Assembly: GCA_021234155.1 (NCBI GenBank) | Contig: JAJEKV010000014.1 | Coordinates: forward strand, 7,335,563 to 7,399,562 | Reading direction: 5' to 3' | Origin: Isoetes taiwanensis | Lineage: Eukaryota; Streptophyta; Lycopodiopsida; Isoetales; Isoetaceae | DNA length: 64,000 nucleotides | Position numbers and translations under genes: made by a program | Notes under the pieces: generated by a model | The model's input: the letters and a program-made list of their open reading frames with translations, nothing else | What the model was told of the DNA's origin: nothing | Database searches by the model: none | In this document: one piece after another, positions 23,530-35,997 of the stretch | How the letters are laid out: the number at the start of each line of letters is the position of its first letter | Position numbering within the stretch: position 1 is the first letter of the stretch

Positions 23530-26447
23530 AAAAAGGGATGTTGTCCTCAGCATCAAGGCTACTCTAACTTTTGGGCAACACATCACATGCTGGAAGGAAG
23601 GCTCCCCTCCTTAAAGAGGTAACATGAGATTATAAGTCACGAGAAGTTTACATGTTCATTGTGATGAAGTTTGAAATGACTTGTAATGTGCAACTTATAA
23701 GTCTGAGAGAATCCAGGTCATGGGAAATGCAACATACGGGTTCATGGAAATGTTCGAATACGATATGCATATCTCGTGGTGAGATGAGTATGAAACGGAA
23801 CATTAACATGAGGCCAATGGTCGCAGGACATACATTGGGTATACAGATATTTTGAATGTGACATGGATTGCGTAACGACCCTATTAAATACAACGAGAGA
23901 TGTAGGGTTTTATTTTGGATTGAATTGACTGACTTGTACTCATGTAGAAGATAAGTGCGAGGTTAATTTAAGTGGTTGAGTTACGAAACTATAGGAAAAC
24001 AAGGTAGATTATGTAAAACAATAATACCTTGGTGGTTCAAACTATTTTGGACTAGACATGGCCTAAAGAAAAGTAACCGATTAAGTGACATGGTAGATAA
24101 TATAGCTCGATATAGAGGATTGATGGCAATTATAAGGTATATTGACAAGCAAAAACGGTTTACATATAGATATGGCGATGCAAGAGTCGGTATGGGGCAA
24201 CTGTAGTACGACATATGCATAGCAAATTGAACTAGGCGGAGTTTCCGAGGGGTTGATGACTAAGCGGAATATTAAATATCCCCATTAATACATAAGTAAT
24301 CATGTAGAAGTGCTGAAGGTTTGGATTAACGAGTGGAAATGCATCTGTAATGGATCCATATTCGGGGAAAATGGCTATCATCGTATCTATGATCCCATTG
24401 AATCACTGGAATTTAAGCGACTTAGGAAGGTATCCTTACTAAGTACGAGAATTTGTTGGCCATCTGGCATGTACATTGCCATGTTGGTGGTGCTTAAAGC
24501 CACCCATTCATAAAGGGGTATACGATTCAATTTATGATGATACTAGATATATCACCATATAGTTGAGGGAGAATTGGCCAATGATTATGTGTTATATGAC
24601 ATGTTACGGAGGTAACATACCAAGGTACGAGCTAATTTATAATTATCCATCATAGAAAAAGAATATCAGTATAGAAATGGAAGTTTCTCATAATGGTGGT
24701 CAAGGTATAGAATGTTGATCCTACATTTTATAGCTATTGCTACCTGAATCGAAGTATGATTCATGGGAAGCTAGAAGATTAATGGCGTATAACGACGCAG
24801 ATCCATAAATTATTATTATTATGGATTATAAAATTATGCAAAATTTGCGTTTCAAAAGGGGGCCGAAGTTCCTTAGGTGTGCAACATAGATGTAAGGGTA
24901 TGGATGAGTAAGATGAGAACGTAGTCACGTGGATATGCTTAATGGTGATAATGGTATGGGACGCGGTTTCCACACAAGGTTAAGAGAATTGAGGGCAAAA
25001 TAAGCGAAGACGAGAATAGGCGTCCTATAAAACCGTTAGAATGGGAAAGGACGATTGCTAGTATATGGTGCAATCATCTGAAAGTGGCAAGTAAGTATGT
25101 TGGAGCTTTGGTGAAGCCATACTATTATCAGAAGTTAATCTCCAATGAATGATTAGAAAGGCAAACAATGTACCCAAACGACACATGTGAGATAAGGGGA
25201 CCATGAAAGTTGTCGTGAACAACATTTCAAATATAGAAAATTTGAAAGGGCACTTTGAATAAGCCAAAATGTGGAATATGAACAAGGTAGGTGCCCGATG
25301 GACAACTCTCCAAGGAGAATGTGGTCTGGACTTAGTACTGTGGTTTGTCTTTCCAGGAGTAGCTCCCTGTTGATATATGCCTAGTAGGAATATTTAATCC
25401 AAAAGCAAAGAAGAAAGGGTGTATAATAGAACTTTTAGTTTACAGTCCATATGATATACGGAATTAATGGAGGGAAGACTTCCTATACTAGGCATTGAAC
25501 ACGTTCACTAGGAACTTAGGGTGGCAGCTCTCATTGTTGAATGTGTGACTAGAGCTTGGGGATCAAGTCCAACTAGCGTTTTTCTATATGTATGAATCAG
25601 AGACTCTGGAAAGTGTGGTGTTAAAACCGCAACATGTATATGGTACAATATAACAAGTTGAGAAAATGTGTTTGCGGCAACAAGAAGTTGAATTGCTGGT
25701 GGATAATATGATCCACTAGATTTTTATATGGGACGGATCATAATTACAGGGTAGGACAAGAGTATACAGGGAAAAATACATGTATAAACATGTAGGTAGT
25801 GAGGATTGTACAGTATGACTGGCAAGTATGAGCATAGCTATGTGGCTATGTCAAGCAATCACATATGACTCTTAGATGTCTCATATATGTTCATAATGGC
25901 TATGTTACTTAGGATTGGCTCACACATGTTACTATATCACATAATAACAAGGTAGGGGTCGTGGATGTTGGAAGGATTTAGTAGTATCAAATACTACATT
26001 AGTGATGATATCAAGAATGCCGATTGTGATATTCAGATGTATGCCATATTGGAAGATAGTAGAATATTCGTGCAAAGGGAGTGAAATGCTACTTGACAAG
26101 GTTTAAAGATTAAGCATAACGATATGCTTATATATGAAGATATTTGGTTAGGTATGATCTACCAGAGATAAGCATTCAAGTTATCCCAATTGTTGGAGTT
26201 GACTATCTTACGTAGGTCCAACGTACTAAGGGACATGAAAAGACTTTAAGTTAGGGAAAATAGCCAGAGTAAGTCTAGTATATACGGTGATGTTACGTTC
26301 AAAAAAATCCCGAGGATGGTTGGAACAAAATTGAAATAATAGATAATGGGATGTTAACTATTCACCGCCTACAACCTCAAACTTCCATATCCTATTTTTG
26401 GGAATGCGAAAGGGAAGCCAATCCTCGATCAGAGTGCTCAGGCGCAC
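23530..26447 (-). other. Non-coding interior of the minus element
   Basis: About 2.9 kb without a supportable frame on either strand. It lies on the internal side of the minus LTR, so it is probably the decayed interior of that element. No retroelement protein motif was recognised. Short frames (23648-23893, 23981-24220, 25058-25285) have no domain and are left out. Confidence 0.5.
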
Positions 26448-27700
26448 ATGGAAGAATTTGAAGCTCTTACTGTTTTAAATGGACACTCTCAGCCCCAGAT
26501 CAAGTTTCACATTTTCTTTACCACGCTACATGGAGCATCACATCAATGGCTCATGGCTAATAAAAGTCATTGGAAACAAAACTGGCCAGAAATAGAGATG
26601 ACCTTTCTGTCACATTATGGTACCACTCGACAACTTCTCAAGCAACTCAATGAGCTTCAACAACAACCCACGGAATCTGGCCGTGATTTTGCTGATCGTC
26701 TGCATATCTTGGTTAGCAAGCTCAAGGAGTATCCCATGCAGAGTCAGATCTTGGTCTGGTTTCTGCAAGGCCTCCCTGCCGTGATTCATTATGACTGAAT
26801 ACTTGCGACCCAAGATGCTGGACTATGCCGTAGAACTGGTCAATCACTCAGTCAATGTGTCCTCATGAGGTATTCCCCTCAGAGATCTACCTTTCATCCC
26901 TCCAGTCATAGTTCTACAAAACTCGGTTCAACCTCATCAATCCGCTCTACAACAGAGAAGTCAAATTTGGTATCACATTTGTAAGTACTGGGGTCACTTG
27001 GTCAATGAATGCAATTCTACTAATGGTCCTCCTCACCGCAAGCATTGCAATATGTGCAACCACGCTACTAAAGAATGCACGCGCTCTCATCCCATGCCTT
27101 CTAGACAGAAAATGGTCTTTCAGGTCCAGACCACACCTCAGCAATATCCCTAACCTCAGCAATATCAATAACCACAGCCATATCAACAACCTCAGCAACC
27201 TCAGCAATCACGAGGATAAAGCTCACGTACTCCTTTTGATCCAGCGAAAGCTCAATGTTATCACTGCCGAGAATGCGGCCACACCACCATGGCGTGCCCA
27301 CAGCTCCCCCAAGTTCAACTACAACTTCGGGGCACTAAACAAATTGCCTCGGTGCACCCCACAGCCTATCAACTTTGAGTAGCCAATGGGAAACACCCCA
27401 CTCTGGGAAAACCTCTGCGTGCTCCTCAACAACAATAAAACCAACTAGCTCCTCTGCCTGCTATGTTGGACCAACAAGCCCAAGAAGAGATCTATCAAGT
27501 TCTGAAACCTCCTGTGCAACAATTTAACTGGGTTGGTCTGGTATCACGCCAGCACCTTGGCACTCGACCTTCGAAGCTCACGCCACACGACATGCAACCT
27601 GCTTTTGCAGTGGAAACTGTCCCTCGTGAGCAACCCAGGACAATGCATTTTGCCCCAGATCTAGAAAAACTCATGCCTCATGTAAGCTGCTGAAGGACGC
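26400..27700 (+). pseudogene. Retroelement gag with zinc knuckles
   Basis: The frame 26448-26798 gives a Retrotrans_gag-like sequence: FHIFFTTLHGASHQWLM, WPEIEMTFLSHYG, LNELQQQPTESGRDFADRL and FLQGLP. After a stop, other frames show a damaged knuckle (HICKYWGHLVNEC, first Cys missing), a CNMC/KEC pair, a Gln/Pro-rich linker and an intact CX2CX4HX4C knuckle CYHCRECGHTTMAC at 27256-27297. The order matrix/capsid, linker, knuckles is that of an LTR-element gag. Multiple stops and shifts make it defective. Several stops fall in CAG/CAA-rich stretches. I cannot say which superfamily it belongs to, as no pol follows in frame. Confidence 0.7.
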
Positions 27701-28549
27701 ACACTGGCCAATGTTCATGCTACAACACGTGCTCAACAATGTAAGGAGACACCTTCCACGTCCACATCTACTTCACGAACTCAGCCCTATCCCAACATAG
27801 CCACTGAAATAGAGCTCCTCAAGGAAATTTTGGCCTCGATGCCCCAGTACCAACGTTCTATGATCTTGCAGATCCTTTAGCCCATGTTCCCTTGGAGCTG
27901 CAAAAAGAGCTCACCAAGATCAAAATTCCCCTTACCACAATTCTCTCCACAATTCTAAAGTTATGTCCTGCTCTCCAAAACAATTGCCCTTACCCACTAT
28001 TCTTATTGGCACTGTCGCAACTTCCACGCCCACGCTTCACTCAACTATATAACACACAACCTTACGACTATTGCTAAGTCTCAGGAAGCTTTCGTTTAGT
28101 TTTTTGTGGCGAATATTCTATAGCTATTCTGTCAAGAACACCCACATCAAGCCATTGTGGCTACCCACTCTGCTAGCTTTGTTGATTGGCCCCAATTGTT
28201 CCAATGCCTTCTCCAAGAAGTAGATCGCCTTCGCCAGGCTCCAGGTTCAGGTCTTGATTCTACTATGGGGGCACATTTCCAGGCCATTATTCAGCAATGC
28301 CTTCCAGACCCTAGTCGCATCTCCACACGACTCGTCGAAGCCACCTCACAAGCTTCCAGTCGTGGACATTCAGTAATTGGACCTATTCGTGAATTTCAAA
28401 AAGAGACCTCTCGACCACATACGGAGGCTCAACTTTCTCCGCGCCTGCAAACTCAGCCAGCTACTCGACCTACTCCTTCAAAGGTCATCAATGTCACTTC
28501 CTCTCAGTCCATGCATGCTGATGCGTCTACCACAACAAGAAAAAGGCCA
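27701..28549 (+). pseudogene. Continuation of the gag-bearing element, left of the insertion
   Basis: The longest frame starts at 28157 and runs into the transposon end at 28550; its genuine part is about 130 residues (start MATHSASFVDWPQLF, end STTTRKRP). It is Ser/Thr/Gln-rich with no recognised domain. The Arg-rich extension after 28550 belongs to the inserted transposon and should not be counted. The frame appears to resume after 31604. Confidence 0.4.
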
Positions 28550-28800
28550 TTTAGCGACGTCAATAGCGACGTCTGCGCGACGCCCGTGACGTCGCCCGAC
28601 GGCGTCGCTTCGCGGCGTCGCCGCAGCAGACGCCGCCGTCGACATCGCCGCACGCGACGCTGGTCGGCTGGCCGTCGCAGACGTCGCGTCAGACGCGACG
28701 CAGACGCGTCAGCAGACGTCGCGATGGCACGCCACACGCGTGAAATATACGCGTGGAATATACACGGAATATACGTGGAACATCACCAAAATCCACGCGT
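28550..28800. repeat. CpG-rich subterminal repeats, left end
   Basis: GCGACGTC, GACGTCGC and GACGCGTC-like words recur here on both strands. The same words recur at the right end. Such clusters are where transposases of several plant DNA transposons bind; that role is inferred here. Confidence 0.65.
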
Positions 28801-28859
28801 TGTCAGTGAAAGCCCGCGTGTATCGCCGCATGCGGACGTGACACGCGGGAACGTCACGA

Positions 28860-29215
28860 TGGAAAATTCGAAAACCGGCGTGTAGAAAAGCCCACGAGCA
28901 AAAAAAAAAAAAAAGCCCGTGGATACGCCGCGACGCGACGTGAAGGGAAAAAAATAAAAAAAAAAAAAAAAATTTTATATAAAAAAGCCACGTGGCAAAA
29001 AAAAAAAGCGATGGATGGATACGCTTATGATGCGACGTGAAGGGGAAAAAAAAAAAAAAAAAAAAAAAAATATATTTATATAAAAATATTTTTAAATAAT
29101 CACAAAAGTGTTTTTATATTCATATTTTTAAATAGTCACAAAATTATTTTTATATTTATATTTTAAATAATCACAAAAGTGAATTGTATTTATATTTTTA
29201 AATAATCACAAAAGA
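28860..29215. repeat. Poly-A rich tandem segment within the transposon
   Basis: Two near-copies of a unit with AAGCC(C)ACG, a long A run, GATACGC and GCGACGTGAAGGG, followed by another A run. Then come three TTTTTAAATAATCACAAAAG-type repeats of about 50 bp. There is no coding content. Long homopolymers make the exact length unreliable. Confidence 0.6.
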
Positions 29216-29739
29216 CTCGTTAAGAGGAGTATCCACCCTTTAGCCTAGAGCTACTCTCTCTCTCGATTCGGTGGAGTAGTCATCCGAGTCACGTAGTTAG
29301 AGGACGACGGTGCGGATTTGCTATGCATTGGATGGCTCTCCATCGACGTTTGCAGATCCCTCGCTACCAGCCTTATGTCATGCTCTAGACCTTCATTCAT
29401 ATCCGCCATCGCTTCCTATAAAACCAAACGAATATGGCGTTAATGTAGTTCATAGAATTATAATAATTTTCTACAACGCACCCCCGCATTCCCGCTGAAT
29501 TGGGAGAGTTCCCTCGTCAGATAACCTGTTGATACAGATAAAAATGACTCCCACGCCCGTGGCTACTTGTACCGCCGCTTGTTAGGGGAAACCCGTGATA
29601 GATGTTCCTATGACAATATAACTAGTATTAGCTAGTGACATTTAAAGTTCTTATTAAAATTAATGTGAACTAATATAGCTCTTACGAATCTATGGAAAAA
29701 CCCTTTTCGACCGCCGGAGTCCAAATGAGACGCTTCGAT

Positions 29740-31250
29740 CACTTTTAGTTGCTTTGTCGGGCCCGAGCTCTATGTTTGCTTTCTCGGATCCTTTGCACGC
29801 TCGAATGCAACTCGATTGCAAGGCACACAACATTATCACAAGTTAAAGTGAACGAATGACAAAAAAAAATAAGAAATACCTTGATATCTTCCTTGTGGAG
29901 ATTAAGTGGTTTAGGGACTTTTGACCAATCGCCTCCTTCTTCCACATGGTGCCTTTGACATAAATCGATAGATCAACGCCATATCAAAATAATAAAAACA
30001 AGACTATGACTAGGTCATGTACCTCCTTTTTCGTATAAGTCGCCCATCATCGAAGTGAGCTTCTTCGGCTTAAACGCCTTTGCTTTTTCTATCTCTCGGG
30101 AAACTCGTTTCATTTTATTTTTGACGCCTCTATTTCGCGTTGGTCATAAGCGCCAGGCCACTCCCCTATACCGCGGGGAGGCCATAAACGAGAGATATTA
30201 TTTGTGACCGCGTCCCTCAGTGTAGTATAAAAGACACTTCCCTCATCATCCTTCTTAGGAAGAGCGTCCCTGAAGCATAAATGGTGGGTATATAAAAGCG
30301 TGTTTATGTCTACCGGGTCAATATACATATCCCGTCCCGATTAAGAACCTTTTGAGCACTTTGCAATGTATTCTAAGTGAAGAGAATGAACAAAACAACA
30401 AATTTAGATGACAAAGTACTAATATTTAAGGTTGATATCTTAAATAATATGTTCGCATAACTTACATCAAAAAATTATTATTAATATGATAGTCGGGTAT
30501 ATTCGGGGCCAAATCACCCGCAGACTTACGTGTCTAAAACAAAGCGAAATGGACGCTCTTCTTCAGTGACACGTGGACGTCGTCGGGATCCTTGCCTCTC
30601 CAAGTCAGGCGAGCGACCATGTTCTTCGGATCCCGAACCCTGTGATGATCGTCGCGATCTTGAAGGTTGTGAGTCTGTTGCTCCACTACTTCTTGACCTG
30701 GGAAGTAATGAGAGAATGAGCATCTTTAACATGCTGCAACCAAAGAAATGTTTGGTACGTAGTGGATATATATTTTTGTTGAAATCTTCCTCCAAGTTCC
30801 TTGCATTAGAAAAACTGTTTCCCGCTCTCTTGCCTAGAACGGGGAGTCCATACTACGCCTAGCATTCTCAATATTCTCGCGAGAACGTGGAGGCCGATAA
30901 TCAACACTATGTCGTTGGGGAATAGGAGCGGGAGGTCTGCCTAACCGGGCGTTGGTGTCAAAGAGGCAAAATATGTCGCAATTTGGTCTCTCTGCGGGGA
31001 GACATGTTTGCGAGGGAAGGGGGGAGCGGTGGAGGAGCTGCAGAAGCACAAATATCATGCATTTATTATTTTTATTTTCATTTATTTATTATTTTTATAA
31101 AAAGCTATCTTAATACCCAAACCTGCTGGTGTAGTGATAGGTGGAGGTTGGCGTCTTGGAGGACCATCAGCACGATTGCCCCTACCTCGTGGAGTCCTCC
31201 TCCTATTTTCTCTAAACTCGTCCCTTTCCTCTACACAACAAATTAAAACT
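29740..31250 (-). pseudogene. Transposon internal protein remnant (possible PttA/En-Spm type)
   Basis: Minus-strand fragments in order: TPRGRGNRADGPPRRQPPP (about 31150-31240), RPPAPIPQRHS (about 30915-30975), and a Ser/Arg-rich part (RSRSSGATDSQPSRSRRSS). These are followed by NTLLYTHHLCFRDALPKKDD with WPPRGIGEWPGAYDQRE (30110-30328), then GGDWSKVPKPLNLHK and IRESKHRARARQS (29745-29945). A Gly/Arg/Pro-rich start followed by W..VPK and SK.RARAR phrases reminds me of plant transposase family PttA/En-Spm proteins, but no catalytic domain is visible and the terminal repeats are not CACTA. The pieces are probably exons of one damaged gene. Confidence 0.4.
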
Positions 31251-31604
31251 CCATGCATAAACTCACATACCTAATTAGAGGGTAAAGCGTATAATAAAAA
31301 CTATATAAATACTTACCTTCGTCTTGCTCATTCTCCGTACGATTGCGATTACCTCTATGCGACGCGACCTGGCGTGACACCTGTCGTCCGCCTGGCGTGA
31401 CACCTGTCGTCCGCCTGGCGTGACACCTGTCGTCCGCCTGGCGACGTCACAGTGTCAGACGTCGCACCATACGTGTCAGACGTCGCACCATACGTCGCGA
31501 TGCGGCGATGCTCGCGACGATGACGCCGCATTGACGCCGTGATGGTGACGTTATTCGCGGCGACGCCACGCCGCGCGCAGACGTCGCAAGCCCACGTCGC
31601 TAAA

Positions 31605-33826
31605 AGTCCATTCTCTTGTTGTGTACTTCCCAACAGATTTCACATGCATCTACGCATAATTGTCCAAACGCCTATTCTGCCTGTAATTCCACTAGTTCTG
31701 CTTGCGCCATCCCACCGCACACGGTATGAGTATGAATAAAATGTGGCTAGTTACACGCTGAAGCTACATGAGTCTCAAGATCACCTCATGAATGGTATTA
31801 AAGACTATATAGATTCCATGGAATCTTTGTAGCGTGACTTTCAGATTCAGCGTCAGGCTCTGGATGAAAGCCTTCAGAGTAAACATAGTGCTTTGTTGGA
31901 GATATGAGAAGCTCTCCTTAAGGAACAGGAGAACGTGCTACTCTAGAAGAACAGCAAGCACAGCTCCAGGCAAATTTTGTACAGCTTCTAGCTCAGCTCC
32001 ATGTCAAGGACAAGGTTCTTGCTGATACCCAAGCTCTCTGTACGGGGTTGCAGAATGAATTCACCCATCAACCATGCTACCACACAAGATGAAGTCCGTA
32101 TTTCTGTTTTGAAGGGCCAGTTAGCTGTGGTTCAAACTCAGGTCACAGACTTACAAGCGCAACTCAGTGACATGCAGAAACGAAAGATTATGGATGACAC
32201 TGAGATTGCTAGTCTCCAGCTACAGATCTCCACTCAAGGTCCCTTGTCTTCCCAGGCCACACATACTCACCGTAATATCAAGGAACAACTCCGTCTCGTT
32301 ATAGAGAAAGACAATAAAATACATGATTTGAAACATCAGCTGCAATAGGCAATTCAATCTGCAGATGACGCCCATCAACAGCACGAGACTTGCATAGCCT
32401 TAACTGTCCATATTCCTGATGATTTTCCAAAACCCACAAGCTTATTTGGACTATGTACAGTCCCACAGACATCTTTTTATGCTCAAATGATCCAATGCTA
32501 ATGGTGCCATTGAGGAGGCCTTCACCAACAAGGATTTGCTCACTCTCTGGCCAGATCTTTCTACTTCTTTGTGCTCTGCTAACCTTTCAGTTCCTCCCTT
32601 GTGATGATAAGGATTTCTTCATTCTTCGCCTTGTCCAGCCAATGGCCTATGTCATGCATGATTTCTGTCTGGCAGACACCAGAGATATGTTTATTGATGG
32701 TCCACCCTATGCTTTTCAAGGGGATGTTCACACAAGATGGCTTTTACAGCAAGACAACAAATATCTTCAAGATCACTCATGGGTAAATGTTCTTCAGGCG
32801 GAGTATATGCCCCAGCTTGCTGATCACTTGCCTCTCTAGATTGCGGAAACCATGCAGCAGGCCCGAAAAAATATGTATGAGGAATTGGGGATTGAGTTTG
32901 CTCAACTCTACTTATAGCACTTAGGCTCATTCAACAGTCTTCGTACCTAGCTTCACAGTCAGACCCTTCCTTCCCCTCCTCTTGTCAATACTCTTCTCCC
33001 ATGTCCTGAATGGGAACGATGGTGTCAGGCCCTGGATCAAGATTTACTTCAGGAATTCCGCACTCAAGCTCAGAACCCCATGATGCAGCCTGCTCCCCAG
33101 CACGACAATCCTTACGTGTCATTGAGCGCACCTCCACGCCTTCAGTTTCTTTCCTCTGATTGGCGCTCTTCCTTTTGGACCAAGGCTTTGGTTGGTCATG
33201 CTGATTGGACCCCTACACATATCTCTACAGATCTCCGTTGGGATCCACTCTTTGTGCGTAGGAATGTTTTGCAAGAAGGAGAAACTTTGGATTATAACAG
33301 AAATTAGATCTACATTCCTAATGAACGAGGTTGGAAAACCACGACAAATGCCGTCTGAGAACTCACTCAATTTTTGGACAAAGCTACCAAGTCCCCGGAT
33401 CCGTCAGTTCACAGGCAAGCAGGTTTCTGTGCTGTCTTGAAGTGTCTTCTCACCTGTTCCTTGGCTCGCACTCGTCCAGTTTATTGTTGCAATCCCAATG
33501 CTTGTGTTGGTGCTTTTGGCCTCCAGACTTGTCTGCTCATTGAATGCCAGTTTGTTCCAGCAGAGGCTCATCGTGCCTTTGAAGACATGGTGCAATTTGG
33601 CTTTCTGTTAGATGCATCACCGTCTATTGGGTTAAACACTTGGGATGCCTTGAAGGACTGACACGATCTCATCCACAAGTATCGCTACGAGGTTCGTCCT
33701 CATAGTCGTCAGGAAGATTTCGATAAACTGCCAGGTTTTCCACCTCCTGAAATAGTGCCTGCTTTTCTCTGCTCCAAGTGTTCTTTGGTGGAGGGGACTG
33801 TTAGTCCTGTGCCACCAGATTGTTAG
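31605..33826 (+). pseudogene. Retroelement coding remnant right of the transposon
   Basis: Three parts can be read with stops. The first is a Gln/Leu-rich coiled-coil-like stretch (31830-32348; QRQALDESLQSKHSALLEI, then LKGQLAVVQTQVTDLQAQLS). The second is a central part (32453-32839; TRWLLQQDNKYLQDHSWVNV). The third is a part with paired Cys (33374-33823; HRQAGFCAVLKCLL, CNPNACVGAF, FLCSKCSLVEGTV). It continues the gag-bearing element on the same strand. I recognise no protease, RT or integrase. It may be an extra structural ORF of an uncharacterised retroelement. Confidence 0.4.
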
Positions 33827-34599
33827 AGCCTAAACTCCAACCTTGCAAGAAGGATGAAAAACCAATAATCCAAGCTTGAGTCCAGATCTATGCAATGCAT
33901 AACATAACGATTCATAATCTCCAAGCTAGATCAAGCAAAATAATCTCTCCCAATACATCGTCTCTCTGTTTTCTCTCTCTGCTCAGATAACACAGCGATG
34001 ATAATAGATCCTCCATACCATAATGCATACATGCATCCTCCACGCGTGCATGTGCATATATCCCCTCCATATACAATATAGGGTCTCCTATACCATCTCA
34101 ATAGTGGTGATTGTGGTGAATGTGGTGACTGTGGTGAGTGTGATCACCATCCCAACAGTGGCAACCACAATGGAAAAATGTGCCGCTCTGTGGCGGAGAA
34201 CCCACACCAAAATATACTAGTATGGTCCTTAGGATATGTCCCCAAATGACACATTTACATGTATGTTTAGAAAGAAAATTACCCTCCTAAAATTCAAATA
34301 ACTGGTACACAATAAATTGGTCCAAAATGACAGTGGCGAAACAGAGCCTCTGTAACTATGACAAACTTTGAAAGCTGATATCTTGAGTTCCAGAATTCCG
34401 TTTGATCTGCATCATAGCTCTTTGGATTCATATCCCGAAATGACCTGTTGTAACCCAAAAGTTCTCTACAAATTCTTCGTAATTGGAGCTATGCCAAAAT
34501 TGAATCCCTTAGAATATTTCAAAATAAGGCCTGAGATCCTTGCCATTTCTTGGATTATGCAGTAATTCCCCTTCTGGAGTCATCAAGTAGAAAGCCCCA

Positions 34600-35960
34600 C
34601 CTGGTACCTCTTTATCAATCAGAAATGGGCCTTCCCATTTGGGCTTTGAAATTTGGTTAGATACTTCTTAGTGGTCCTGCACAACACCAATTGCCCTTCC
34701 TCAAATGGATTGACAACTTGTAACTTGTCTTTGATAAGCTTTACTTTTTGTTTATGGCTCATATTGAACCCTGTTGCTTCTTGTCTCATCTCTTGCAATT
34801 GCAGCAAATCATCCATCCTATTATGCACTTGATTTGGAGTTGGAACTTCTCCTAAATTCTCATAATAAGGTAGCTCCACAAATGAACACAAAGGAGGCAT
34901 TACAACTTGCACTCCATAAATCAATTCAAATGGTATAAATCTCGTAGCCAACTTGTAAGTACACCTGAAACTCCATAAGGCACTAGTCAAAGTTTCATGC
35001 CAATTTCTTTAATTATCCTTCACTATTTTAGTCAAGATAGCTTTCGAAATTTTATTAGTAGACTCAGCTTGCCCATTTCCCTGTGGATAATAAGTAGAAG
35101 CTTGCACATGTTGAACAACAATCTTTTCTGTTAACTGAGCTACTAGTTTTCCCATGAAATGCTTTATCCGATCGGACAAAAGAATGGTTGGAACACCAAA
35201 CCGAGAAATAAAATTGTGATAAAGAAAGCCTACTGTGGTACTTTCTGTAGCATGCTTTGCTGGAATTGCTTCTACCATTTTGAAAACATACATGTGGCTA
35301 CCAATATATACTTATGACCTTTGGAAGATGGAGGATTGATAGGCCCAATGTAATCCAATCCCCACATATGAAATGGACCAACACTCAAAATAGGATGGAA
35401 TGGCATATTATTATGGCCTGTTAATTGCTTGTGCCTCTAACACTTTTCACATTTGGTCACGAAGTCTCTAGTATCTTTGTACAGGTTGGCCAATAATATC
35501 CTCAATGAAGGATCTTCCTAGCTGTTGTTCTGGCTGTAAAATGTCCCTGACAATCATGTGCTTGCTGCAACAAATCATGAGTTTGTTGACCAGCAACACA
35601 CCTTAATAAGAGGCCTTTCATAGTCCTCTTATAAAGAATAGTCTCATGCACCACATAACTAGCTGCTTGTACTCTCATAGCATGCTTTTGTTGCTTTGAA
35701 AATGATGAAGGATAAGTTTGATCTTGTAAATTCCTGTATATATTAGCATACCAAAGATCCACGATCTCAATGAACCCTTGCAATACTCCATTATCCTGAA
35801 ATGCTACTTGTTGGTCTTTTTCCTCTTCTATTTCAACACCACTACTCAAACAGGCACTTGAATTATGAGCTCCTTGAGCCATCTTAACATACTTCAACTC
35901 AAATTCTTGTATGGTAAGAGCCCATCTTGTAAATTTAAGATCTTGGACAGTCTTGTTGTT
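34600..35960 (-). pseudogene. Ty3/gypsy RNase H end and integrase
   Basis: Read on the minus strand: FTRWALTIQEFELKY (end of RNase H), then the integrase zinc module with H..H (HDLLQQAHDCQGH) and CEKC. Next comes the DDE core: first Asp in WGLDYIGPINPPSSKGH, second in LLSDRIKHFMGKL, Glu in YYPQGNGQAESTNK. The C-terminal part is IPFELIYGV ... KLIKDKLQVVNPFEEGQLVL. All three catalytic residues are present. Breaks at about 35502, 35265 and 34990 mean it is not functional. RT and protease are missing on the 5' side, where the inverted arm begins. The integrase would insert cDNA into the host genome. Confidence 0.85.
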
Positions 35961-35997
35961 GGATCTTGGACAATCTTGTTGTTGGACAGTCTTGTTG
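35938..35997. repeat. Short tandem repeat at the arm junction
   Basis: TTGGACAGTCTTGTTG-type units occur three times with one variant (TTGGACAATCTTGTTG). They lie exactly where the gypsy frame is cut by the right arm and may mark the rearrangement joint. Confidence 0.6.

Larger units (their letters stand above)
28550..31604. mobile_element. DNA transposon with TTTAGCGACGT inverted ends, 3055 bp
   Basis: The left end reads TTTAGCGACGT and the right end ACGTCGCTAAA, an 11-bp perfect terminal inverted repeat. Both ends carry dense subterminal GCGACGTC-type motifs (28555-28720 and 31360-31600), strongly GC/CpG-rich against an AT-rich neighbourhood. The flanks AGGCCA (28544-28549) and AGTCCA (31605-31610) could be a 6-bp target duplication with one mismatch. 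It interrupts the coding part of the retroelement. The middle has long A runs and minus-strand coding remnants. Superfamily is not settled: it does not start with CACTA, and I could not match the TIR to a family with certainty. Confidence 0.7.

Noticed and set aside
27005-27382. Asn/Ser-rich frame (NIPNLSNINNHSHINNLSNL)
   Set aside because: A shadow of the Gln/Pro-rich linker of gag in the neighbouring frame, which connects to the zinc knuckles.
28550-28885. Arg-rich C-terminal extension of the frame starting at 28157
   Set aside because: It begins exactly at the transposon end TTTAGCGACGT and encodes only the CpG-rich subterminal repeats.
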